Origin: an uncultured Clostridium sp.
GTDB lineage: Bacteria; Bacillota; Clostridia; Lachnospirales; Lachnospiraceae
DNA length: 18,844 nt
Assembly (NCBI GenBank): GCA_905192625.1
Contig: CAJJLI010000001.1
Span: 1 to 18,844 of the forward strand
Direction: 5' to 3'
Positions 1-6,108 of this stretch are shown here, in pieces (the stretch's first letter is position 1; each line of letters opens with the position of its first letter). The notes under the pieces were generated by a model. It ran no database searches. It saw nothing but the letters and a program-made list of their open reading frames with translations, and was not told the DNA's origin. A program made the translations under genes and the position numbers.

Positions 1-1
1 G

Positions 2-868
2 GTGTCTACAACTATCATCGAAACAGGACTTGATATTTCTAATGTAAACACAATGATTATCGATGATGCAGACAGACTAGGGCTTTCTCAACTTTATCAG
101 TTGCGTGGACGCGTAGGTAGATCCAATCGTACTTCATATGCATTTTTAATGTATCGTAGGGATAAGTTGTTAAAAGAAATTGCAGAAAAGAGATTGCAAG
201 CGATTAAAGAATTTACTGAACTAGGTTCTGGTTTTAAGATAGCTATGCGAGATTTAGAAATCAGAGGAGCAGGGAATTTACTAGGTGCAGAGCAAAGTGG
301 ACATATGGAATCGGTTGGTTACGATTTATACTGTAAAATGTTAAATGAAGCCGTTAAAAAATTAAAGGGCGAATTAAAAGAAGAAGATAGCTTTGATACA
401 ACGGTTGACTTAGATATGGATGCTTATATACCATCTACGTACATTAAAAATGAAATGCAAAAACTTGATATGTATAAAAGAGTTGCTGGAATTGAGAATG
501 AAGAAGAATTTATGGATATGCAAGAAGAATTAATGGATCGATTTGGAGAAATTCCTACGTCTGTTAATAATCTATTAAATATTGCGTTATTAAAATCAAT
601 GGCTCATTCCGTTTACGTAACGAACTTAGTACAAAAAGGGAATGAGTTAAAGTTTGTACTTTATGCGAAAGCAAAGTTTAATGTTGAAAAAATACCTGAT
701 TTACTAACGGCTTATAACAACGAACTAAAATTAGTACCAGGTAATTCACCATATTTTACGTATCAAATTAAGGATGTAAAGAAGAATAATAAAATAGTGA
801 AGTATGATACCCACGCGTTGATTGAAACAATCAAGAAAATCTTAAGTGATTTTAAAGTATTGATGTAG
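2..868 (+). CDS. mfd: Transcription-repair coupling factor Mfd, C-terminal part (5' truncated by window edge)
   Basis: Mfd is a cytoplasmic DNA translocase that removes RNA polymerase stalled at DNA lesions and recruits UvrA for transcription-coupled nucleotide excision repair. The visible 288 codons start inside the second RecA-like helicase domain: TTIIETGLDI and then QLYQLRGRVGRS (motif VI, with the arginine fingers) are diagnostic of the RecG/Mfd branch of SF2. After it come the TRG-like segment (RGAGNLLGAEQSGHMESVGYDLY with the typical GAGN) and the C-terminal autoinhibitory domain that binds the UvrB-homology region. Full-length Mfd is about 1150-1180 residues, so roughly three quarters lies upstream of the window. 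The frame is open from base 2 and the first codon is not a start. It ends with a TAG 75 bases before the prsA-like gene, in the same direction, so the two may be co-transcribed. Identification is firm. Confidence 0.96.
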   Translation: MSTTIIETGLDISNVNTMIIDDADRLGLSQLYQLRGRVGRSNRTSYAFLMYRRDKLLKEIAEKRLQAIKEFTELGSGFKIAMRDLEIRGAGNLLGAEQSGHMESVGYDLYCKMLNEAVKKLKGELKEEDSFDTTVDLDMDAYIPSTYIKNEMQKLDMYKRVAGIENEEEFMDMQEELMDRFGEIPTSVNNLLNIALLKSMAHSVYVTNLVQKGNELKFVLYAKAKFNVEKIPDLLTAYNNELKLVPGNSPYFTYQIKDVKKNNKIVKYDTHALIETIKKILSDFKVLM

Positions 869-892
869 CGAATGATTAAAGAACTTGCGAAA

Positions 893-919
893 CGGCATCT
901 TACAAAATCGTAGATGTCG
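893..919 (+). other. Small hairpin in the mfd-prsA gap
   Basis: The arms CGGCATCT (893-900) and AGATGTCG (912-919) pair over 8 bp with one G-U, around an 11-base loop. No T-run follows, so it does not look like an intrinsic terminator. It could be an mRNA end-stabilising or processing structure between mfd and the downstream lipoprotein gene. Confidence 0.35.
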
Positions 920-943
920 TAAGCAGCAGAATGAGAGGTAACT

Positions 944-1993
944 ATGAAATACATGAAAAAAGTTTCGTTGTTTGTATTAATTGCATCGATAACGTCTGCT
1001 AGTATGCTTTCTTGTAATAAATTAGACAAAAAGGTAACAGATACAAGTAAACAGCAAAATGTATCGGAAACAGATAACGTAGAATTATCGAATGAAACAG
1101 TTTTATCTGTTGGAGATATCGACGTAAGCTATAAAGAGTTACTTTTGTATATGCAGTCATATAAAGATAAATATGAAAATCTTTATGGAGCCGATATTTG
1201 GAGCTATAAGGTAGACGCAGAAGGGAAAACCTTTGAATCTGTATTCAAAGAAGACCTTTTAGAGGATATCATTTATATAAAAACAGTGTGTGCACAAGCT
1301 CAGGAATTAGGGATTACACTAGCAGAAGATGAGCTTTTAGATGTGGATGAATTAACTGCAAGTTTTTTTGGAACATTTTCAGAAGCACAAATGACGAAGT
1401 ATAAAATAGACATAGAAACGGTAAAGAAAGTTTATATGGACAATATGCTTGCGAATAAGATATATGAGAGCTTGACTTTAAATGTTGATACGGATGTAAC
1501 AGACGAAGAGGCGAGACAAATTAAGTTGCAGTATGCATTTGTTTCTAACGCCTCCTATGACGAAGATGGAACCCGTATAGAATATACGGAAGAGCAACAA
1601 CAAAAAGCCAAAGAAAAGGCAATTGAGTTAAGGCAAAAAGCTTTAGAAGCCAGTTCTTTCTATCAATTTGCAGCAGAGAATAGCGAAAACAAAGATGAAA
1701 TCGAGATGACTGTTGGAAAAGGTGATATGGAAGCATCTCTTGAAAAAGTAGCGTTTTCTATGAAGACTGGTGAAATCAGTGAGGTTATTGAAACTAACAG
1801 TGGTTATTTTATCTTATACTGCGTTTCAGATTTAGATCGTGAAGCCACTGACGTTGCAAAAGAAGAACTTATTTCTAAGCGCCAGGAAGAGGCATTTGAT
1901 ACAAAATATAAAGAATGGGCAAAAAGTACAAAAGTTAAATTGAACAAAGAGTTATGGAATAATATTAGTTTTGACGATACATTATTTGAATAG
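944..1993 (+). CDS. PrsA-like peptidyl-prolyl cis-trans isomerase lipoprotein
   Basis: Likely an extracytoplasmic foldase, anchored in the outer leaflet of the membrane, that helps secreted proteins fold (parvulin / PrsA-SurA family). The 349-residue product begins with Met-Lys-Tyr-Met-Lys-Lys, a hydrophobic stretch and a lipobox-like SMLSC with Cys24, so a signal-peptidase-II lipoprotein is expected. A SurA-N-like helical region spans about residues 55-185. A rotamase-type domain follows at about 190-295 (QLYAF-like start LQYAFVSNA, then GKGDMEASLEKVAFSMKTGE and SGYFILYCV, the usual parvulin pattern). GAGAGG at 933-938 precedes the ATG at 944; a second Met at codon 4 is possible but has worse spacing. 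It follows mfd closely, an arrangement common in clostridia, and is closed by the terminator at 2027. The family is clear. The catalytic residues of parvulins are poorly conserved, so isomerase activity itself is inferred. Confidence 0.88.
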   Translation: MKYMKKVSLFVLIASITSASMLSCNKLDKKVTDTSKQQNVSETDNVELSNETVLSVGDIDVSYKELLLYMQSYKDKYENLYGADIWSYKVDAEGKTFESVFKEDLLEDIIYIKTVCAQAQELGITLAEDELLDVDELTASFFGTFSEAQMTKYKIDIETVKKVYMDNMLANKIYESLTLNVDTDVTDEEARQIKLQYAFVSNASYDEDGTRIEYTEEQQQKAKEKAIELRQKALEASSFYQFAAENSENKDEIEMTVGKGDMEASLEKVAFSMKTGEISEVIETNSGYFILYCVSDLDREATDVAKEELISKRQEEAFDTKYKEWAKSTKVKLNKELWNNISFDDTLFE

Positions 1994-2026
1994 ACTATAA
2001 TTTTAAACTTTATAATAGTAAAAGGT

Positions 2027-2105
2027 AAACTGTCACAATGATTACACTTGTCATTCTCTTGATAAAAGGGGATGACTAGTGTTTAAAGAGTGGCAGTTTT
2101 TATTT
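2027..2105 (+). terminator. Long rho-independent terminator after the prsA-like gene
   Basis: The outer arms AAACTGTCAC (2027-2036) and GTGGCAGTTT (2090-2099) pair with one G-U. Inside them ACACTTGTCATTCTC pairs with GGGGATGACTAGTGT with few mismatches. TTTTTATTTT follows directly. This is an extended hairpin plus T-run ending the mfd-prsA transcript. Confidence 0.85.
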
Positions 2106-2372
2106 TATAAAACAAGATATCGGACTTTGAAATATAAAAACTACCTGGTTAGTTTATATGGAATAAAAATGAAATTTAGAACATATACACGACATAATGT
2201 AAAATATATTTGATATACAGCAAAGTATATGTTAGCATGATATGGAAAAGTGGTAAATGCATTGGCAATATCTATAACAAAATAACAATGGAAATGGCAA
2301 CTAACAAAAGTTAAATTATCTTGTTCTAATGAGAAATTATTTATATCGTGCACCTATGCATTGGAGGAGAAG
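2106..2372. other. Intergenic, no gene seen; probable promoter region of the XRE-ABC operon
   Basis: This 267-base stretch is very AT-rich. No reading frame with a ribosome binding site was recognised on either strand. It holds the weak promoter listed at 2210 and the sequence TATATCGTGCAC at 2342-2353, whose exact reverse complement lies just past the operon at 4609-4620. Confidence 0.5.
2210..2238 (+). promoter_or_regulatory. Weak candidate sigma-A promoter with imperfect operator, XRE-ABC operon
   Basis: TTGATA (2210-2215) and TAGCAT (2233-2238) are 17 bases apart, each matching the consensus at 4 or 5 of 6 positions. A small palindrome, ATATAC-N6-GTATAT (2213-2230), lies in the spacer and could bind the XRE protein encoded downstream. 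The match is modest in an AT-rich background. Confidence 0.28.
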
Positions 2373-2576
2373 ATGGCAAAGAACCTAAAATTAAAAACAG
2401 CGAGAGCAGCATTAGATTTATCACAAAAAGACTTGGCTGATAGGGTAAATGTTAGTAGGCAAACAATAAACGCAATAGAAAGTGGAAACTATAATCCAAC
2501 GATACAATTATGTCGATCCATCTGCAAAGTGTTAGGTAAAACTTTAGATGAATTATTTGCAGAGGACGATGAATAA
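2373..2576 (+). CDS. Small XRE-family HTH transcriptional regulator (YozG-like)
   Basis: A 67-residue DNA-binding protein consisting almost only of a Cro/C1 helix-turn-helix. The recognition part reads LSQKDLADRVNVSRQTINAIE, followed by YNPTIQLCRSICKVLGKTLDELF, the typical helix 4-5 pattern of the YozG-like subfamily. A TTG at 2361 is in frame, but GGAGGAG at 2363-2369 is an ideal ribosome binding site for the ATG at 2373, so the ATG is chosen. It ends 25 bases before the NatA-like ABC gene in the same direction. Members of this subfamily are often the first gene of small ABC or membrane-protein operons and are assumed to regulate them, so autoregulation of this operon is the likely role. Family assignment is firm; the target is inferred from position. 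Confidence 0.88.
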   Translation: MAKNLKLKTARAALDLSQKDLADRVNVSRQTINAIESGNYNPTIQLCRSICKVLGKTLDELFAEDDE

Positions 2577-2601
2577 ATTATAAGAAAGGAAACGCTGTAA
2601 A

Positions 2602-3378
2602 ATGATTGAAATCAATAATTTAACTAAAATTTATAAGTTAAGTAAAAAACAAATGACACAGATGAAGACAAAAAATAGTATGAAAAAGGCAGCTGAAAAC
2701 GTAAGTCTTATCGCCAAGGAAGGTGAAATTTACGGATTACTTGGGCCGAATGGAGCTGGTAAAACGACGATTCTTCGTTGTGTTGCAACATTATTAAAAC
2801 CAACTGAGGGTTTTGTTAAAGTATCCGGTTATGATACGGTAAAACAATCGGAAAAAGTTCGGGAGAACATAGGGTTTCTTACAAATGAGATTAAACTAGA
2901 TCCTCAATTTTCACCGAAATATATGTTTAATTTCTTTGGAAAACTTCATGGTATGAAGGAAGAGGTTATAAACGAACGAAGAGAAAAGTTATTTACATAT
3001 TTTGAAATAAAAGCGTTTGAAGATAAGAAAATAGAAGAGCTATCCACTGGTATGAAACAAAAAGCTGCGATTGCCGTTAGTTTAGCACATGATCCGAAGG
3101 TAGTTATTTTTGATGAACCTACAAGTGGACTTGATATTGTAACCGCACGCAGTGTTCTAAATTATTTGAAAATTTTAAAAAGTGAGGGCAAGCTTGTAAT
3201 AATATCAACTCATATCATGGCTGAAGCTGAGAAGTTGTGTGACCGTATTGGAATCATCATTCAAGGGAAAAAAGTTATGGAAGGGACACTTTCTGAAATC
3301 CTTAATAAGACGAATACCAAGGAATTAGAAGAAGCATTTTTTGAACTATACGAGATATATAATAAGGAGGAGGCGTAG
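2602..3378 (+). CDS. ABC transporter ATP-binding protein, NatA-like
   Basis: The cytoplasmic ATPase subunit of an export-type ABC transporter. The 258-residue protein has Walker A GPNGAGKTT (about 48-56), the signature LSTGMKQ (about 147-153), Walker B VVIFDEP (about 167-173) and the H-loop His204 in ISTHIMAEAE. The NatA-like features are the ..SGLDIVTAR D-loop region and the short basic insert KQMTQMKTKNSMKK before the Walker A strand. AGAAAGGAAA before the ATG serves as ribosome binding site. The partner permease starts 2 bases after its stop, with the ribosome binding site AAGGAGGAGG inside the end of this gene, so the subunits are translationally coupled. NatAB of Bacillus exports sodium with an uncoupler response. 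The substrate here cannot be read from sequence and may be a peptide or drug instead. Confidence 0.92.
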   Translation: MIEINNLTKIYKLSKKQMTQMKTKNSMKKAAENVSLIAKEGEIYGLLGPNGAGKTTILRCVATLLKPTEGFVKVSGYDTVKQSEKVRENIGFLTNEIKLDPQFSPKYMFNFFGKLHGMKEEVINERREKLFTYFEIKAFEDKKIEELSTGMKQKAAIAVSLAHDPKVVIFDEPTSGLDIVTARSVLNYLKILKSEGKLVIISTHIMAEAEKLCDRIGIIIQGKKVMEGTLSEILNKTNTKELEEAFFELYEIYNKEEA

Positions 3379-3380
3379 AA

Positions 3381-4601
3381 ATGAAAGGCGCAAAAACAAT
3401 TATTAGTAAAGAGCTAACTCGTGTTTTTAAGGATAAGAAATTAGTATTTAGCTTGTTTGTTTTACCAGCGATACTAATGATCGGTATGTACTCTCTTATG
3501 GGAACTATGATGGAAAAGATGGTAGATAATGTAGAAAAACATGAATCCATCGTATATATACAAAATGCACCAGAAGAATTGATGGATATTATAGATGAGA
3601 ATTCATACACTGAAGGGGCTAAGATTTACTACCTATCAGAGACTGATCCAGTGGAAGATATAAAAGATAAAATTTTAGGTGGTACCATAGACGTATTGCT
3701 TAGCTTTCCTACAAATTTTGTAGAAGACATACAGTCCTATAAAGAACAAGGTGATAAAATACCGATGGTGGAAGTGTATTATAATACCGCTGAGGATTAT
3801 TCACTTGCTGCATATCAATCATTAAATGAAAAAGTATTAACTCCATATCAAACAAGTTTGCTTAGCGAGCGTTTAGGAAATTTAGAGCAGTTAACAGTTT
3901 TTGCGATGGATGAAAAAGTTATCGTAGACGCAGATAAAGAAAACGGAAAATTACTTGCAATGTTAATTCCTTATTTGATTACCTTTTTGTTATTTGTAGG
4001 GGCAATGAGTCTTGGAGTGGATGCCATTACAGGTGAAAAAGAGCGTGGAACCATGGCTAAACTTTTATTAGCTCCAATTAAGCGCAGTGAGATTGTTTAT
4101 GGTAAATTAATTTCATTGGTTATACTTTCTAGTATATCTGCTTGCGTTTATGCAGTATCGATGATTATTGCTATGCCAATGATGACGGAAGGTCTTATGG
4201 GAGATTCAGGAGCTACCTCATCCATACGTTTTTCAGTGATTGAGGCACTTCAATTATTAATTATTATGTTGGTTATGGTTTATGTATATGTAGGTTTAGT
4301 TGCACTGGTTTCAGTCATTGCAAAAACAGCAAAAGAGGCTAATACCTATGTTTCTCCAATATACATTATTGTTATTGTAGCAGGATTAATAACAATGTAT
4401 CAAGGAGGTATTAAAAAACCTCTATATATGTATGCGATACCAGTGTACGGGAACTCATTGGCAATACAGAATTTGATGACGAAGGAATTAACACTGGCTC
4501 AATTTGGTGTATCCATTCTTGGTACCTTCATATTAGCGGCAATCTTAACTGCTTTAATAACAAAAGCATTTAAGAGTGAAAAAATTATGTTTAATGCGTA
4601 A
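3381..4601 (+). CDS. ABC-2 type permease, NatB-like
   Basis: Membrane subunit paired with the ATPase just upstream. The 406-residue protein has one N-terminal membrane helix (about 20-42), a large extracytoplasmic domain (about 45-190) and about five C-terminal helices. The cytoplasmic loop DAITGEKERGTMAKLLLAPI, the coupling segment typical of ABC-2/NatB permeases, lies after the second helix. That topology is the NatB/CcmB-like arrangement rather than the compact six-helix drug type. It starts 2 bases after the ATPase stop and is the last gene of the XRE-ABC-permease operon. A strong hairpin lies 57 bases downstream. Sodium, antibiotic or peptide export are all possible; the sequence alone does not decide between them. 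Confidence 0.9.
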   Translation: MKGAKTIISKELTRVFKDKKLVFSLFVLPAILMIGMYSLMGTMMEKMVDNVEKHESIVYIQNAPEELMDIIDENSYTEGAKIYYLSETDPVEDIKDKILGGTIDVLLSFPTNFVEDIQSYKEQGDKIPMVEVYYNTAEDYSLAAYQSLNEKVLTPYQTSLLSERLGNLEQLTVFAMDEKVIVDADKENGKLLAMLIPYLITFLLFVGAMSLGVDAITGEKERGTMAKLLLAPIKRSEIVYGKLISLVILSSISACVYAVSMIIAMPMMTEGLMGDSGATSSIRFSVIEALQLLIIMLVMVYVYVGLVALVSVIAKTAKEANTYVSPIYIIVIVAGLITMYQGGIKKPLYMYAIPVYGNSLAIQNLMTKELTLAQFGVSILGTFILAAILTALITKAFKSEKIMFNA

Positions 4602-4658
4602 TTATAATGTGCACGATATATACTAAGTATCTTATTATTTAACTTGTTTAAAGCCAAA

Positions 4659-4703
4659 AGGCTATTGTAAAATAAATCATTTTACAATAGCCTAATTTAT
4701 TTC
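4659..4703 (+). terminator. 15-bp perfect hairpin, terminator of the XRE-ABC operon
   Basis: AGGCTATTGTAAAAT (4659-4673) and ATTTTACAATAGCCT (4679-4693) are exact reverse complements around a 5-base loop. AATTTATTTC follows. The T-run is interrupted, but stem strength and position fit an intrinsic terminator. Confidence 0.75.
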
Positions 4704-5136
4704 GTCAAAGTATGTTTACTTGTATTATAGCACTTTCATGGTATAATTAATTTATTCAAGCTTAGTTGTTTATACTATTGTTAAGGGCTTTGTAAAATCT
4801 ACATTCAGTGTTTCAATATTAGTGTAATTATAAATTTAATCTCAGGCTTGGATTCCTACTTTGTAAATTATTAATAACATAAAATTTAAGAAAAGCAGAG
4901 AAGAAAAGATTAAACGCACAGTAAACGACAAGGCTCTGATTTTGAACTGGTAAGTTTGAATAAATTATATGAAATTTTTATATTAGTATCCATCTTGTTA
5001 AAACTAATGGGTGTAAAAAGATATAAATAGATATCAACGGTATAAATGCAATGGGTAAACTTTAATAATATTTATAAAAGTGTAAAGAAAACAGAAAAGA
5101 ATAGATGCAAAGTAAGAATGGAAGTGAGGAAAAAAA
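4704..5136. other. Intergenic, no gene recognised
   Basis: A 433-base AT-rich stretch between the ABC operon and the arsR-type gene. No frame with a credible start and ribosome binding site was found on either strand. A TATAAT (4742-4747) with a poor -35 has nothing obvious downstream. Near the right end AATGGGT occurs twice (5007 and 5049 regions). The promoter of the regulator must lie here but no good -35/-10 pair stands out. Confidence 0.5.
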
Positions 5137-5541
5137 ATGAGTGAACCTAGTAATACTATTCAAAAGATACCACATGATCATGGAAGTAATACTGAGAAGT
5201 TGTTGGGGACAATGCCAAAAGAACGAGCGTTTGGTTTAGTGGCGGATATATTTGACCAACTAAGCGATGGAACTAGGCTAAAGATTTTATGGCTACTTTG
5301 TCATAGTGAAGAATGTGTAAATGATATAGCTGCGGCGATTGATATGAGTGCACCGGCGGTGTCTCACCACCTAAAATCGTTACGTCAAACTGGAATAATT
5401 ACAAGTAGAAGAGTAGGTAAAGAAGTATTATATACCTTAGAAAAAACACCTAAGGCACAGTTGATTCACAGAATGATTGATGATGTTTTTGAAATAAATT
5501 GCCCAAGAGAATCCATAAAATTAGAAGATTTACAAGATTGA
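5137..5541 (+). CDS. ArsR/SmtB-family metal-sensing repressor
   Basis: A winged-helix repressor of 134 residues that is expected to release DNA when it binds Zn, Cd, Pb or a related metal. The core runs from about 35 to 118: IFDQLSDGTRLKILWLL (alpha 1-2), CVNDIAAAIDMSAPAVSHHLKSL (alpha 3 and recognition helix), then the wing GIITSRRVGKEVLYTL. Possible metal ligands are His13 and His15 in the N-terminal tail, Cys55 and Cys60 (the CadC-type alpha 3 CxC pair is not intact, since only Cys60 is in ECVND), His111 and Asp115 in alpha 5, and Cys122. The ligand set differs from textbook CadC, so the sensed metal is uncertain. GTGAGGA precedes the ATG at 5137. It lies directly upstream of the HMA and P-type ATPase genes, and the two palindromes at their promoter are likely its operator. 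Confidence 0.92.
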   Translation: MSEPSNTIQKIPHDHGSNTEKLLGTMPKERAFGLVADIFDQLSDGTRLKILWLLCHSEECVNDIAAAIDMSAPAVSHHLKSLRQTGIITSRRVGKEVLYTLEKTPKAQLIHRMIDDVFEINCPRESIKLEDLQD

Positions 5542-5557
5542 TATTTAATTCAATATC

Positions 5558-5600
5558 ATAATTATCAAAAACCCAATAGATTGTTGGGTTTGATAATTAT
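5558..5600 (+). terminator. Strong hairpin after the arsR-type gene
   Basis: ATAATTATCAAAAACCCAA (5558-5576) pairs with TTGGGTTTGATAATTAT (5584-5600) apart from a 2-base bulge. It sits 17 bases after the stop codon. No T-run follows, so it may be a leaky terminator or a 3'-end stabiliser separating the repressor transcript from the strong promoter downstream. Confidence 0.55.
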
Positions 5601-5686
5601 AGATAGAATACGAAATGATAGTTAACAAATATGAAAATCAGAAACATAAATTCCTTTATAAACATTTAAATAAATAAGAAAATCTA

Positions 5687-5715
5687 TTGACAAAAATCTT
5701 TTCTAGTCATATAAT
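5687..5715 (+). promoter_or_regulatory. Perfect consensus sigma-A promoter of the HMA/P-type ATPase operon
   Basis: TTGACA (5687-5692) and TATAAT (5710-5715) are separated by exactly 17 bases. Transcription should begin near 5722, immediately before the palindromic operator. A promoter this strong needs tight repression, which fits an ArsR-type control. Confidence 0.88.
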
Positions 5716-5725
5716 GAATTCAACA

Positions 5726-5754
5726 ATTAAACAGTTGTTTAATCATTTAAACAA
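5726..5754 (+). promoter_or_regulatory. Overlapping palindromes, likely ArsR/SmtB operator
   Basis: Two perfect inverted repeats share a half-site: ATTAAACA-GT-TGTTTAAT (5726-5743) and TTGTTTAA-TCAT-TTAAACAA (5735-5754). They lie at about +4 to +33 of the consensus promoter. AT-rich imperfect or perfect palindromes of this size at the start of transcription are what ArsR/SmtB dimers bind. Three half-sites in alternating orientation suggest that two dimers may bind alternatively or side by side. Confidence 0.7.
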
Positions 5755-5795
5755 CCTATATCAAAAAGTAGTATTTAAAACAAACAGGAGGGAAT

Positions 5796-6014
5796 ATGAT
5801 GAAAAAGATTTTAAAGTTAGAAGGATTGGATTGCGCAAACTGTGCAGCGAAGATGGAAGATGGTTTAAGAAAAATAGCAGGAGTAGAAGAAGCTTCTGTA
5901 AGTTTTATGACTCAGAAAGTAACTTTAGTTGCTAGTGATGAGAATATGGAAAATATTTTGGTGCAAGCTATTAAGGTGATTAAAAAAGTTGAACCGGATA
6001 TCATTATTAAATAA
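5796..6014 (+). CDS. Free heavy-metal-associated (HMA) domain protein, CopZ-like
   Basis: A 72-residue cytoplasmic metal carrier or regulatory domain with the ferredoxin-like HMA fold. The metal site is GLDCANCA, with the two Cys of CxxC at about residues 14 and 17. VEEASVSFMTQKVTLV provides the second and third strands. The GLDCANC form, with Asp before the first Cys, resembles the N-terminal domains of Zn/Cd/Pb ATPases more than copper CopZ (GMxCxxC). AGGAGGG at 5786-5792 serves either the ATG at 5796 or the adjacent ATG at 5799; the second has better spacing and would shorten the protein by one residue. The partner ATPase 94 bases downstream lacks its own HMA domain, so this protein probably delivers the metal to it or acts as its detached regulatory domain. 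Confidence 0.9.
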   Translation: MMKKILKLEGLDCANCAAKMEDGLRKIAGVEEASVSFMTQKVTLVASDENMENILVQAIKVIKKVEPDIIIK

Positions 6015-6043
6015 TAATAAATATTTAAGCTTAGTAGATGTTT

Positions 6044-6055
6044 ACCCTATAGGGT
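6044..6055. other. 12-base perfect palindrome between HMA and ATPase genes
   Basis: ACCCTATAGGGT is an exact palindrome in the 94-base gap of the metal operon, flanked by GTTT and GGTTTC. It has no T-run. It may be a processing or regulatory site, or chance. Confidence 0.3.
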
Positions 6056-6108
6056 GGTTTCATTTTACAACGGGTGATTTGATATAAAAAGGGTAAAGGG
6101 AGGCGCTT

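Noticed and set aside
2141..2353. A 70-codon minus-strand frame in the gap before the XRE gene
   Set aside because: No ribosome binding site, composition of random AT-rich DNA, and it overlaps the probable promoter of the operon.
4720..4747. TATAAT with TTGTAT upstream as a promoter
   Set aside because: The -35 is poor (3 of 6) and no gene or structured RNA was recognised downstream within reach.
5687..5935. An open frame of 82 codons overlapping the HMA gene
   Set aside because: It begins inside the promoter and operator, has no ribosome binding site, and is a frame shadow of the HMA gene.
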